DNA from: Planctomycetales bacterium
GTDB taxonomy: Bacteria; Planctomycetota; Planctomycetia; Pirellulales; Pirellulaceae
Direction of reading: 5' to 3'
Length of the DNA: 34,831 bases
NCBI GenBank assembly: GCA_020426625.1
Contig: JAGQPR010000023.1
Span: forward strand, 1 to 34,831
Both the position numbers and the translations under genes were made by a program. Numbering within the stretch: the stretch's first letter is position 1; the number at the start of each line of letters is the position of its first letter. This document shows, one piece after another, positions 7,710 through 16,116 of this stretch. Under the pieces are notes generated by a model, which ran no database searches, had not been told where the DNA came from, and saw nothing but the letters and a program-made list of their open reading frames with translations.

Positions 7710-9050
7710 TCAGGATTCGCGAAATGCGGCCACCACGTCATCAATACACCTTTGAGGCGATAGCACTAGCGCGGTATTGGACGTCTGCAGGAAATCAGCC
7801 GCAGTGGGAACTCGTACGAAATCTTCTTGCAGCACTGCAGCGATCAAAACGCCTTCGGGCAAAGGCACTTGCGCCAACGACGACCGTGTGACGACTGAAT
7901 TCGCACCAACGTCCATCTCCAGCACGAAGATATCGCTCATAGGCAACCTCAACTGGCTTAGTACGGGACCCTCGGTCATCAACCCCAAGATCTGTCGAGC
8001 CATGGCATCCCGTTCGCTGACCGCCAGATCGATGCCCAATCGTCCAACGATTTCAGCGTAATCGGGCCGTCCCACAATTGCCATCACCTGGGCAGCGCCT
8101 AACTCCTTGGCTTCAACCCCGGACATGAGATTGTTTTCGTCGTTGCCAGTACAGGCTACGAAGTAATCGCAGCCGCCGACTCGCTCCTCCTCAAGTGTCA
8201 GTTTGCGAGTCGCATCAGCACAAACCACGGTGGCGCGGTCCAAGTGCGACGCCAAATAGTCGCAGCGTTGTGGGTCAGCTTCCAAAAGCAGCACTCTCTG
8301 GCGTTGCTCGTCGAGAGCCTTGGCCAGGTGGTATCCTGTTTCACCGCCACCAGCAATTACGATATGTTGCCGCTTGGGTTGGCCGCTGGTAAAAGTCTTT
8401 TTCAGCTCTTCGACTTCCTCCGGTCGCCCCATCAAGCTGATGCTGTCTCCCAACTGAATCTCGTCGCTAGCGCTGGCGATCCAGGTCTTTGCCTTCCGCT
8501 TGATAATCCCCAGTCGTACATGCGGGGAGAGTTGGAGCTGCTTCAACGGTTTGTTCAGTGACGTGCTGGTGCGCGTCACTTCTATGTCCGCCACCTCCAA
8601 CTGACCACGAACAAAATGTTCCAGTGAAATGCTTTCCGGATTGCGAATCGATCTAGCCAGCTCCATTGCGGTCAAGTGTTCCAAGCTCAATAGACGGTCG
8701 ATGCCAAAATGGCGTTGGTAGTCGAACGTGCTTAAGTCGCGAAACACAGGCGCGTACACGCGAGCAACCGAACGGCGAACCCCCATGGCTTTGGCCATGC
8801 TGGCGGAAACCAGGTTGACTTCGTCGATGCCTGTGACAGCCAAACAGATATCACAACCCATCACGCCAGCTTGGAACAGGACACTGGATTGCGATGCGGA
8901 ACCTTGAATCGCCTTGACGTCCAGATCGTTGTTGATGCGACGGACGTTGTCGGCGTCAGTGTCCACTACGATCACGTCATGACGAAAACGGCCAAGCAAC
9001 TCGGCGATCCAAGTGCCAACCGTGCCACCGCCCAGGGTAAGTACTCTCAT
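7710..9050 (-). CDS. trkA: TrkA potassium uptake regulatory subunit (two RCK domains)
   Basis: The 446-residue protein is built as two RCK halves, as in proteobacterial-type TrkA. The first Rossmann motif is GGGTVG at 7-12 with the acidic residue of the nucleotide site at VVD (28-30). The second is GGGETG at 234-239 with LLEAD. Each is followed by a TrkA-C-like ligand domain (roughly 145-210 and 370-446), containing the phrases LGDSISLMG and PEGVLIAAVL. TrkA sits on the cytoplasmic face of TrkH and gates it in response to NAD(H) or ATP/ADP. The first glycine loop reads GGG rather than the commoner GAG, a mild variant. It is the first gene of the trkA-trkH operon. Confidence 0.93.
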   Translation of the reverse strand: MRVLTLGGGTVGTWIAELLGRFRHDVIVVDTDADNVRRINNDLDVKAIQGSASQSSVLFQAGVMGCDICLAVTGIDEVNLVSASMAKAMGVRRSVARVYAPVFRDLSTFDYQRHFGIDRLLSLEHLTAMELARSIRNPESISLEHFVRGQLEVADIEVTRTSTSLNKPLKQLQLSPHVRLGIIKRKAKTWIASASDEIQLGDSISLMGRPEEVEELKKTFTSGQPKRQHIVIAGGGETGYHLAKALDEQRQRVLLLEADPQRCDYLASHLDRATVVCADATRKLTLEEERVGGCDYFVACTGNDENNLMSGVEAKELGAAQVMAIVGRPDYAEIVGRLGIDLAVSERDAMARQILGLMTEGPVLSQLRLPMSDIFVLEMDVGANSVVTRSSLAQVPLPEGVLIAAVLQEDFVRVPTAADFLQTSNTALVLSPQRCIDDVVAAFRES

Positions 9051-9272
9051 GGCCGAACAGCTCGATAGGGCAGAATCCAGTAACCGGAGCGAGCTTGCCG
9101 CGAAAGTTGAATTCCGAGTGCAAGTCGAACTGTGGGCAGAGCAAGTGTTGTAAGTCGAAATAGAATGCCGATGAGCTTAGACCTTTCCCACTTATAAGTC
9201 TGGATCGAACCTGGTTGCGAGTTGGCTAGTGAATAACCAAGGGCCGCAAGCGCCCGGCTGGTCATGCAGCAG

Positions 9273-9464
9273 CTACACCATCCAGGAAACAACTTGCAGT
9301 ACGGCATAGATGGTCAGCATGAACATCGTGATCCATACGGCGTTGCGGACGGTTTGGTCGACGATCAGATGGTTCTTCTCGTGACGAGTAGCACCGATGA
9401 CACACGACACAGCGATTGCCAGCGGAAAGTACATCAATAGGTACGAGATTGACATGCTAACGAC
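9273..9464 (-). CDS. Small two-helix membrane protein
   Basis: This 63-residue reading begins MVVSMSISYLLMYFPLAIAVSC and has two hydrophobic segments (about 4-24 and 44-62) with a charged stretch (TRHEKNHLIVDQ) between, so it should be an integral membrane protein. A longer frame to 9584 runs antisense-like through the preceding gene and is basic and unstructured, so the internal ATG at 9464 is preferred. It starts eight bases after the stop of the 194-residue membrane gene, implying co-translation. No function is recognised; the pairing suggests that the two act in one membrane complex. Start moderately sure. Confidence 0.6.
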   Translation of the reverse strand, partial: VVSMSISYLLMYFPLAIAVSCVIGATRHEKNHLIVDQTVRNAVWITMFMLTIYAVLQVVSWMV

Positions 9465-9471
9465 CATGCGA

Positions 9472-10056
9472 CTATTCCTTCTTGCTGTGCGAATCGGCTT
9501 GCTCGTCGGCGTCCTCCGCATCCGGCTCATCCTGTTGTTTCTTTTTCGGAACCGGAGGAGGAAGGGGCCCGGCATAGGCATCAAAGACCACCAACACGTT
9601 CAGTAGACCGGCGATCATGGTGTACAGTGTGCCCATATCAAACCCAGACGCAGTGTCATGGTGCCAAACATCTAGAGTAGAAAGGTTTTTGGGGGCCGCC
9701 ATAAAATCACCCCAAAACGCTTGCTCACCCGTCCGCTGCTTCCAAGCTTGGTAGGCAGCTGGCATGGCAGGTAACCCAACGCCTGCTTGCAGCACATATT
9801 GCCAGCGCTTTTCCGTTTGGTTCCACGATGCGTAGACACATTTTTGTCCGGCGATGAACATTCCTGTCAAGAAGCTGGAGAATATGCAGACAGAGAAGAT
9901 TGCCGACTTGACGTAGCGGCGCTGATAAGCATGACCTGCACCGGGAATTAACCAAGCTAGCAAAGCGGCCAAGTGCCGATTGCGAAGGTCCAATTCTTCG
10001 CCATCGGCGATGACGATATTATCGTTGCTTGTTTTTCGCTGCGGAGAATTTGCCAT
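9472..10056 (-). CDS. Planctomycete membrane protein, DUF6677-like
   Basis: This 194-residue protein has a TM2-like opening: LAALLAWLIPGAGHAYQRR near 31-47, a P-G-x-G-H-x-Y-x-R signature seen in small membrane proteins with two close helices. A second hydrophobic helix follows at 52-68, then a soluble middle (WNQTEKRWQY ... FWGDFMAAP) and a third hydrophobic segment near 145-162. The tail (170-194) is acidic and lysine-rich and probably disordered in the cytoplasm. It resembles the family I know as DUF6677 from planctomycetes, but this is from memory. The 5' leader carries an exact 18-bp tandem repeat. Biological role unknown. Confidence 0.62.
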   Translation of the reverse strand: MANSPQRKTSNDNIVIADGEELDLRNRHLAALLAWLIPGAGHAYQRRYVKSAIFSVCIFSSFLTGMFIAGQKCVYASWNQTEKRWQYVLQAGVGLPAMPAAYQAWKQRTGEQAFWGDFMAAPKNLSTLDVWHHDTASGFDMGTLYTMIAGLLNVLVVFDAYAGPLPPPVPKKKQQDEPDAEDADEQADSHSKKE

Positions 10057-10064
10057 CTGTTACG

Positions 10065-10100
10065 ATTTCCTGCACGACACTAATTTCCTGCACGACACTA
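10065..10100 (-). repeat. Exact 18-bp tandem duplication in the leader of the DUF6677-like gene
   Basis: The 18-base unit ATTTCCTGCACGACACTA occurs twice without a break (10065-10082 and 10083-10100), starting nine bases upstream of the minus-strand ATG. Read on the minus strand each unit contains CAGGAAA, a Shine-Dalgarno-like sequence, so the duplication doubles the possible ribosome binding site. Confidence 0.85.
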
Positions 10101-10336
10101 TTATGTCAGCTGGCGAATGTGGACGAAAGAATTGACGCTTCCGGTAAGGTTGCTATTGTAACCGGGGACGTGGTACCGGCTAGATCAATGGACCGAATCA
10201 GTCTATTCGCTCTAAAGTCCCCATTCTTGGTTCCTGCCGTTGAGAGTATCAACCATTATCGCTGCTCGGACCAGACCAGATTAAAACTGCCTGACTAACT
10301 CCCTGTTTCCGGAACGCGCCACGCACGTTGTAGCCA

Positions 10337-10978
10337 ATGACTGAAATTGCCGATGAACCAGCCATTTGGAACCTTGAGGGAGACAGCGTTGTCCTAATTC
10401 ATGGTTATGGGGGGCACCGCTGGTTGATGTTGCCTCTGGCTGGTCGGTTGCGATCTGCGGGGCTGACAGTGCACAATTGGGGATATCACAGCCTGTTTCT
10501 CAACGTAGAGCGGCATGCTGCTGCCTTTGCAAGCCGGTTGGCCACGCTGGAGGCAGATGCAAGCGTGCGGCGATTCCACGTGGTAACGCATAGCATGGGA
10601 GCGGTGGTGACACGCGCGGCCTTGCTTAGCGCAGACTATGCGAAACTCGGAAGGATTGTCATGCTTTGCCCGCCCAACCGCGGCTCGCATATGGCCAGTC
10701 GTTTTGCTCCCTGGTTTGGCTGGTTTTCACAAACATTGTCAGACATTACCGATCTGCCCGACAGTTTTGTCAATCGGTTGCCGGATGACTTGGGCAACCG
10801 GTATCCTTTGGGAATCATTGCCGCCAAGAGTGATTACATTGTCGATCCCCACAGCACTCATCTGCCGCATGAGCGCGATCACGTGACCATTTCAGGCATG
10901 CACTCTGGGGTCCTGTTTGGCCAGCAGGCCGCGCGGGCTGCCGTGCGATTCATGCAGCAAGCGACTTTCAGCAAGTAG
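10337..10978 (+). CDS. Alpha/beta-hydrolase, lipase/PGAP1-like
   Basis: The 213-residue protein has the order of an alpha/beta hydrolase: an oxyanion strand-loop HGYGG (22-26), a nucleophile elbow T-H-S-M-G-A with Ser86, a likely acid at Asp166 or Asp170 (AKSDYIVD), and a likely catalytic His189 (SGMHSG). The sequence resembles triacylglycerol lipase or PGAP1-like esterases that lack a large lid. There is no signal peptide, so it probably acts in the cytoplasm or at the inner face of the membrane. The natural substrate is unknown. A DUF1499 gene follows after 34 bases on the same strand. No regulatory site was recognised upstream. Confidence 0.82.
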   Translation: MTEIADEPAIWNLEGDSVVLIHGYGGHRWLMLPLAGRLRSAGLTVHNWGYHSLFLNVERHAAAFASRLATLEADASVRRFHVVTHSMGAVVTRAALLSADYAKLGRIVMLCPPNRGSHMASRFAPWFGWFSQTLSDITDLPDSFVNRLPDDLGNRYPLGIIAAKSDYIVDPHSTHLPHERDHVTISGMHSGVLFGQQAARAAVRFMQQATFSK

Positions 10979-11012
10979 CACATTTTCTCCAATTCTATCT
11001 TGGTCAATCGCA

Positions 11013-11417
11013 ATGCAAGAACGTGGATCCCCAGCCAGAGGACCCTTGTCAGCGTGTCCCAACAAGCCAAACTGCGTCAGTACACAGGCCTCTCGTCCAA
11101 GCCAAAAGATGTCGCCATTGCAGGTGGATCCAGCTCTCCCGGAGCCAATCCAAGCAGTAGCCGATATCGTCGCAGTGGAATCTCGCACCCAGATTTTGTG
11201 CCGAGAAACGAACTACCTGCATGCCACATTCACCAGTCGATGGCTGGGCTTCGTCGACGACGTTGAATTCTATTTCGATGCAACCGCTGGTTTGATGCAT
11301 TTTCGATCAGCCTCGCGAATCGGCTACTCTGACATGGGGGCCAATCGCCAGCGAATGGAACGACTTGCCAGCCTCCTGGTGGCCACCGGTCATTTCATGC
11401 CAGCAGCCAACCTTTGA
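11013..11417 (+). CDS. DUF1499 family protein
   Basis: The chosen ATG gives 134 residues. Near the start is the family signature C-P-N-K-P-N-C-V-S-T (Cys15, Cys21), and the C-terminal half carries the typical strand-rich part LHATFTSRWLGFVDDVEFYFD followed by the R-S-A-S-R-I-G-Y-S-D-x-G-x-N-R-x-R box. These are the two hallmarks of DUF1499, a widespread family of unknown function found in bacteria and plant plastids. A longer frame reaches back into the hydrolase gene (10917), but its extra residues have no family match. It lies 34 bases after the hydrolase stop, so the two probably share a transcript. No signal peptide is present in this reading. Confidence 0.8.
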   Translation: MQERGSPARGPLSACPNKPNCVSTQASRPSQKMSPLQVDPALPEPIQAVADIVAVESRTQILCRETNYLHATFTSRWLGFVDDVEFYFDATAGLMHFRSASRIGYSDMGANRQRMERLASLLVATGHFMPAANL

Positions 11418-11526
11418 CCCTTCCGCGCGAGGTACAACTGTTTGGAGGGAAATCTCAAACGCTATGCGTCTGACGAAACTCATGAGGCAGAATGTTGTCT
11501 AGCAAACGTTTCGCAACGTGGGTGAT

Positions 11527-13527
11527 CTATCGCGGGGTGCCTACGATCAAAGGCGGCATGGGGCAATCGAGCAAGTCGGAAATTCCACGCAATAATTCCG
11601 CCTCTTGCCAAGTAACATGTTGGTCAGCACAAATGGCGTCAGCGCAAGCGTCGACCAATCGTCCGCGTTGTTTGGCAACCACTAACGTCAATTGAGCGAG
11701 TACTTCGCGGAGCGCATCCAGAGACTGGCTGGACTTGGGGAGCAAATGCAAGGACAGCTCAGGCAAATGTTCAGCGCCACGCCGAAACGACGCGGCAGCA
11801 ACTTCATCTGAGTTCCCAGCTGAAGCGACAATTGACAAGAGCACTGAGCACTGTGGAGCCAGTTGTTGCAACCCATAGTATTGGACGCCAGGCCTTCGAA
11901 CGGTCTCGAATTGAGGTGTCAAATGTCGCATCAGCACTTGTGAAAGCATCCATTCGAACAAATCGATTTGCTGGTCAGCTTTGGCCAGTCCCACGAAGCA
12001 CAGGCGAAAATCGTTGTACTGCGATGGGCTCATCGAACGCAACGCGGGTAGAGACATGTCCACCAGCGGAAGCCGTGCCCGAACATCCAATTGGTCGACG
12101 TCTGCCTGCAGCTTACCTACCAATCGAACTACGTCCGCTGTGGCGTGCTTCTGTAGGACTGCACGTTGAATTGTTCGGATTCTCGGGTCATGATCCAGCA
12201 ACAGTGCGTACAAAACGGCTCTGGCCCCGTAGGGCTCATGCACCGTATCGAGCAGGAATTCGGGAATGCTCTCGAGCAGTTTCGTGGCGTAATCCTGGTG
12301 TTCTGTGTTGGGACGGCCCACATAGTCCACCGCGTGATCGACCACTGTGACAGGCACTTCCAGGGGGGGCGGCACGTGAGCAGGGCGGTTGCTACCGCCG
12401 GGAATGGCTGGCGAGGAAGCATACCCCTCGGAGAAACCTGCCGCCACTGGCGAGGCAGCATCTCTTCTAGGAGTTTGTCGTGACGTGATCAGTTTGCCAT
12501 CCCAGTTGGGTTCGATCGCCCGAATTCGTTTTTCCAAGGGTGGGTGCGTGGCCCACAAGCCAGAGAGCCCTTCCCAGACACCTTGTGAAAAATACATATG
12601 GCTGGCTTCGGCGGCCGCGGGCGTCTTGAGCCGCGAGCCTTTCGCGTAGCCGCCGATCCGCTTGAGTGCGTTCGCGATACCACTTGGATTGCGCGTGAAT
12701 TGAACTGCGGAGGCATCCGCCAAATACTCCCGCTGCCGCGAAACTGCAGCTTTGATCAGATTGCCAAAAAAAGTGCCGATGAACCCTAATACAAGCAACG
12801 TCACGCCGATGGCAATGATCAAGATGATGATCTGTCCGCCATCTTTATTATTCGAATTGCTGCGTCGATGTCGCCCGCTGCCGGAGTACAAGAACATGCG
12901 GAAGATGAGCTGCCCTGTGAGACCGATCAAGAGAATCCCATGCAGAATTCCAATCAGTCGTATGCTCATCCGCATGTCCCCGTTGAGCACATGGCTAAAC
13001 TCGTGAGCCACTACGCCCTGCAATTCGTCGCGGGTCAGTTGTTCAGCGCACCCGCGAGTAATTCCGAGAACCGCATCGCTGGGCGAGTAACCCGCCGCAA
13101 ATGCGTTGATGCCGGATTCGTCTAGCAAATACACCGGTGGCACGGGAGTGCCTGAGGCGATTGCCATCTCCTCGACGACGTTAAGGACACGTCGCTGCAC
13201 AGAATCGCGAGTGTTTGTCGGGATGCGTTTGCCTCCGAGGCTTTCTGCCACGTAGGCTCCGCCGCCTCGCTGCAATTCGAACACCTTGAACAGTGAACCG
13301 CCCACGATAATCAGTAGGGTGATACCGCCAGCAATGGCCGGAACGACTATTTGTTCAGGGTGCGAGGCAATGGACAGCCCTGGTTCCCTGAGTTGAGATT
13401 GCACGACGATGGCGGCAATAATCGTCACTGAAGCTACGATCGCGATGACTGAGATCACGAACATAGCAATGAGCCACACCGTGCTGCGCCGTGCGTCCGA
13501 CTGCCGCTGAAAAAAATCCGTTGCCAT
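11527..13527 (-). CDS. M48-family membrane metalloprotease (HtpX-like) with long C-terminal extension
   Basis: The 666-residue protein begins with two membrane helices (about 17-42 and 60-80). The peptidase domain carries HEFSH at 175-179 (zinc ligands His175 and His179, catalytic Glu176) and the third-ligand region REYLAD (Glu267), with two more hydrophobic segments between (190-215, 232-257). It ends near the family's T-H-P-P-L-E-K-R-I box (327-335). HtpX-type enzymes degrade damaged membrane proteins from the cytoplasmic side. The remaining 320 residues are unusual: a proline-rich linker and a helical region whose end (ADAICADQHVTWQEAELLRGI) resembles TerB-like helical domains. LemA is encoded directly upstream with 29 bases between, a common pairing. 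Confidence 0.88.
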   Translation of the reverse strand: MATDFFQRQSDARRSTVWLIAMFVISVIAIVASVTIIAAIVVQSQLREPGLSIASHPEQIVVPAIAGGITLLIIVGGSLFKVFELQRGGGAYVAESLGGKRIPTNTRDSVQRRVLNVVEEMAIASGTPVPPVYLLDESGINAFAAGYSPSDAVLGITRGCAEQLTRDELQGVVAHEFSHVLNGDMRMSIRLIGILHGILLIGLTGQLIFRMFLYSGSGRHRRSNSNNKDGGQIIILIIAIGVTLLVLGFIGTFFGNLIKAAVSRQREYLADASAVQFTRNPSGIANALKRIGGYAKGSRLKTPAAAEASHMYFSQGVWEGLSGLWATHPPLEKRIRAIEPNWDGKLITSRQTPRRDAASPVAAGFSEGYASSPAIPGGSNRPAHVPPPLEVPVTVVDHAVDYVGRPNTEHQDYATKLLESIPEFLLDTVHEPYGARAVLYALLLDHDPRIRTIQRAVLQKHATADVVRLVGKLQADVDQLDVRARLPLVDMSLPALRSMSPSQYNDFRLCFVGLAKADQQIDLFEWMLSQVLMRHLTPQFETVRRPGVQYYGLQQLAPQCSVLLSIVASAGNSDEVAAASFRRGAEHLPELSLHLLPKSSQSLDALREVLAQLTLVVAKQRGRLVDACADAICADQHVTWQEAELLRGISDLLDCPMPPLIVGTPR

Positions 13528-13556
13528 GTCTTTCCGTCGAAATGCTGAACTCGCTG

Positions 13557-14165
13557 TTAGCCGAATGAGATTTTGGGCGCTTCGGCAATCGCCTGGCTAT
13601 CGAACTGCAGCAATTCTGCGTCTTGGCCGTGGCCAAACAACCCTGCTACGGCAATGGGCGGAAACGTCTGCTTGTAGGTGTTGTAGGCGGTGACGGCATC
13701 ATTATAAGCTTGTCGAGCAAATGAAACCTTGTTCTCCGTCGCGGTGACCTCTTCCGTCAGCTGAGCCATATTCTCATTGGCTTTCAAGTCGGGATACGCT
13801 TCCGACAGGGCAAACAATTTACCCAGCGCGCCTGACAAACCCTGTTCAGCGCCTGACAGAGCTTGTATCGCGGCAGCATTGGAAGGATCCGCTGCTGCCT
13901 GCTGCAAGCCAGAAACAGCCTTGTTGCGTGCGTTGATGACCGCTTCTAACGTTTCACGCTCGTGTGCCATATAACCCTTAACCGTTTCAACCAAGTTGGG
14001 TATCAGGTCGTATCGCCTCTTGAGTTGAACTTCAATTTGCGAAAAGGCGTTTTCATTGCGATTGCGCAGTTTCACAAACTGGTTGTAGATGCCTATTGCA
14101 TACAATACTACAATCAGTCCAACGCCTAGAACTAAGACGATTCCACCACCAAGCACCCAGCCCAT
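13557..14165 (-). CDS. lemA: LemA family protein
   Basis: This 202-residue protein has one N-terminal membrane helix (3-25) followed by the family core: YNQFVKLRNRNENAFSQIEVQLKRRYDLIPNLVETVKGY, here spanning about 27-65, then long helices. LemA proteins face the outside with a helical bundle; their exact role is unknown, but they are often encoded next to M48 proteases or TPM-domain proteins. A GGGAG sequence about eight bases before the ATG supports this start. It is the first gene of a two-gene unit with the M48 protease downstream. The length is close to the usual 180-200 residues. Confidence 0.92.
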   Translation of the reverse strand: MGWVLGGGIVLVLGVGLIVVLYAIGIYNQFVKLRNRNENAFSQIEVQLKRRYDLIPNLVETVKGYMAHERETLEAVINARNKAVSGLQQAAADPSNAAAIQALSGAEQGLSGALGKLFALSEAYPDLKANENMAQLTEEVTATENKVSFARQAYNDAVTAYNTYKQTFPPIAVAGLFGHGQDAELLQFDSQAIAEAPKISFG

Positions 14166-14647
14166 ATTTCAATCTCCCAAGTTAGATCAATACCAATAGT
14201 GGCGAAAGATTAAGGATCTGCAGAAGAATCACTCTGCTGTTTATTTGGTCAATCATCACGCGGGAGCGCGATGGCTACAATGGACCACGGCGTAGTGTGA
14301 TGGCTGCCAAGTTGTTTTTCCGCAGGTCCAAAGTCGTGTCTTACCGCCAAAGATAACGATTCCCCGACGGTCGAGCACTTAAGCATAACGCATCCGCAGC
14401 TTTTGAGGACCGCCTTGCACAGATTGGATTTCCTCGGTGCGTACTGGCGGCACTCCGAAAGTATTGGCGGCAAACGTTCAGGAGTTAGGCGCAGGTGCTA
14501 AAAGCCTCGTCCATTGCCTTCCGATTTGCGGTTCTATCCAGGCAAAATAGAAGTCGGCTTTGTCATGCCGCTGCCTACTTCCGGATATGATGCTACGACA
14601 CAAACCGCTTTTCATTCACTCTTCAGATTCCCACCAGGAGCAGTCGC
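14166..14647. other. Divergent promoter region between lemA and the SGNH-hydrolase unit
   Basis: About 480 bases between divergently transcribed genes. It must carry both promoters, yet no convincing -35/-10 pair, operator palindrome or riboswitch was seen. Short frames on both strands (14249-14473 minus, 14514-14696 plus) have no family resemblance and are not called. Confidence 0.4.
14636..14640 (+). promoter_or_regulatory. Ribosome binding site deciding a GTG start
   Basis: AGGAG lies seven bases before the GTG at 14648, which supports that codon as the start of the SGNH hydrolase-DUF1080 gene. The reading from this codon gives a good signal peptide. Confidence 0.7.
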
Positions 14648-16024
14648 GTGCTACGAAATCCTTGGAAACACTCGCTTTGTTGCAATCTTTGGCTGATGGC
14701 TTTGCTGTTGGTCTTTGTTACACCAGACTCGGGCCAGGGGCAGGGAACAGCCACGGTTGACCAGTCGCTGGCGCTGCCATCAACCGACGACGGTTTGCCG
14801 GGCGTTGGTCCCATTCGACGCTATGACTGGTTCCAAAATTTGTGGCTGCGTCGCAGGAGCCAATGGGCCCAGCAGATTGAAAAAGACCAACAGGCCGTCG
14901 TCTTTCTCGGGGATTCAATCACTCAAGGTTGGAACGATGACTTTCGTGGGAAATTTCCGGATGTCAAAGTCGCCAATCGAGGAATCAGCGGCGATACGAC
15001 TCGCGGAATGCTCCTTCGCTTGGAGCAGGACGTACTGTCGCTCGATCCAGCGGCTGTCGTAATGCTGATGGGCACAAATGACTTGGAGGAGTTGGCAACC
15101 CCTGAGCAAGTCGCAGCCAATTTCCGTTTGATTATTCGTCGATTAAAGGAACACAATCCAAAGATGCCGATCATCGTTTGCGAAGTGTTCCCTAGCTCGG
15201 AAAGCAAGAAGAGGCCTGCTGACAAAATCAAGCAAGTCAATGCACTCTACCGTGAGTCAGTCTACGGCGACGGCCAGATTACGGTGATTGATACTTGGAC
15301 GCTGTTTGCCAATGAGGACGGGGATGCCAAGTTGGAAGAATTCCCCGACTTGCTGCATCCCAACAATGCCGGATACGAAAAGTGGAGTAAGGCCTTGCGT
15401 CCCGTTTTGGCGACGCTCGGCTTTATCGAAACTGAGCCTGACGCATTTGTTGTGGAAGAGGGGTTTGAGAGCCTGTTCAACGGCCAAGATCTAACTGGCT
15501 GGTGCTACCTACCAACGACCGAAGAACAAAAGCAGCAGAGAGCACGCTGGCAGAGCAACAATCCCAGCGCTCCACCCTGGCCGGTCATCGAGCAACGGAT
15601 GGAAATGTCTGGTAAGCCAAAGTCGGACGACGGTCGCTACGCGGCGATTCACGATCGTTTGGTGGTCACGACTCCACCGGAGGGAAGAAAAATCCAGCAG
15701 CTGTGGACCAGCCAAGAATTCAACGGCGACTTCACCTTGCTGCTCGAGTTCCGTGCCACACCCAATGCGGACAGTGGCGTCTTCCTGCGAGGCAAGCAAT
15801 TGCAGTGTCGTGATTTCCCACTAGCCGGTCCCTACAAAGAACTGAAAAACTACCAAAGCGGTGGTTGGAATGAATTGAAGATCGTAGTTCAGGACAGTGT
15901 TGCCCACTGCACCTGCAATGGCGAGGTCTTGGAGGCAGAGTTCTCCATCCCTAAAACCGGTTCGATCGGACTTGAGGGTGACCGTGGACAGATGGAATAC
16001 CGCCGCATCCGCATTAGTCGGTGA
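14648..16024 (+). CDS. Secreted SGNH/GDSL hydrolase fused to a DUF1080 domain
   Basis: The 458-residue protein starts with GTG and has a signal peptide (hydrophobic 11-25). The first domain is an SGNH esterase: block I V-F-L-G-D-S-I-T with Ser90, block II around GISGDTT, block III M-G-T-N-D (141-145), and block V D-L-L-H with Asp234 and His237, giving a complete catalytic set. The second domain (about 272-458) is DUF1080, a concanavalin-like sandwich recently linked to 3-keto-disaccharide hydrolysis: it opens FESLFNGQDLTGW and ends with LEGDRGQMEYRRIRI. Together this suggests an enzyme that deacylates and binds or cleaves sugar polymers outside the cytoplasm. It leads a run of secreted-protein genes on this strand. 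Confidence 0.88.
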   Translation: MLRNPWKHSLCCNLWLMALLLVFVTPDSGQGQGTATVDQSLALPSTDDGLPGVGPIRRYDWFQNLWLRRRSQWAQQIEKDQQAVVFLGDSITQGWNDDFRGKFPDVKVANRGISGDTTRGMLLRLEQDVLSLDPAAVVMLMGTNDLEELATPEQVAANFRLIIRRLKEHNPKMPIIVCEVFPSSESKKRPADKIKQVNALYRESVYGDGQITVIDTWTLFANEDGDAKLEEFPDLLHPNNAGYEKWSKALRPVLATLGFIETEPDAFVVEEGFESLFNGQDLTGWCYLPTTEEQKQQRARWQSNNPSAPPWPVIEQRMEMSGKPKSDDGRYAAIHDRLVVTTPPEGRKIQQLWTSQEFNGDFTLLLEFRATPNADSGVFLRGKQLQCRDFPLAGPYKELKNYQSGGWNELKIVVQDSVAHCTCNGEVLEAEFSIPKTGSIGLEGDRGQMEYRRIRISR

Positions 16025-16116
16025 GCGGCGATGAATATGCTTGTGGCTGGTGTACAATGAACGGAAACAGTCCGATTTTGACGTGTTTCACCGCTAATCA
16101 TAGTGATCCTGCCAAG

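Noticed and set aside
9047..9307. Minus-strand open frame of 86 codons between trkA and the small membrane gene
   Set aside because: It overlaps both neighbours out of frame, has no domain and no start signal.
10917..11012. N-terminal extension of the DUF1499 frame
   Set aside because: The added residues lie inside the hydrolase gene and match nothing; the family signature begins soon after the ATG at 11013.
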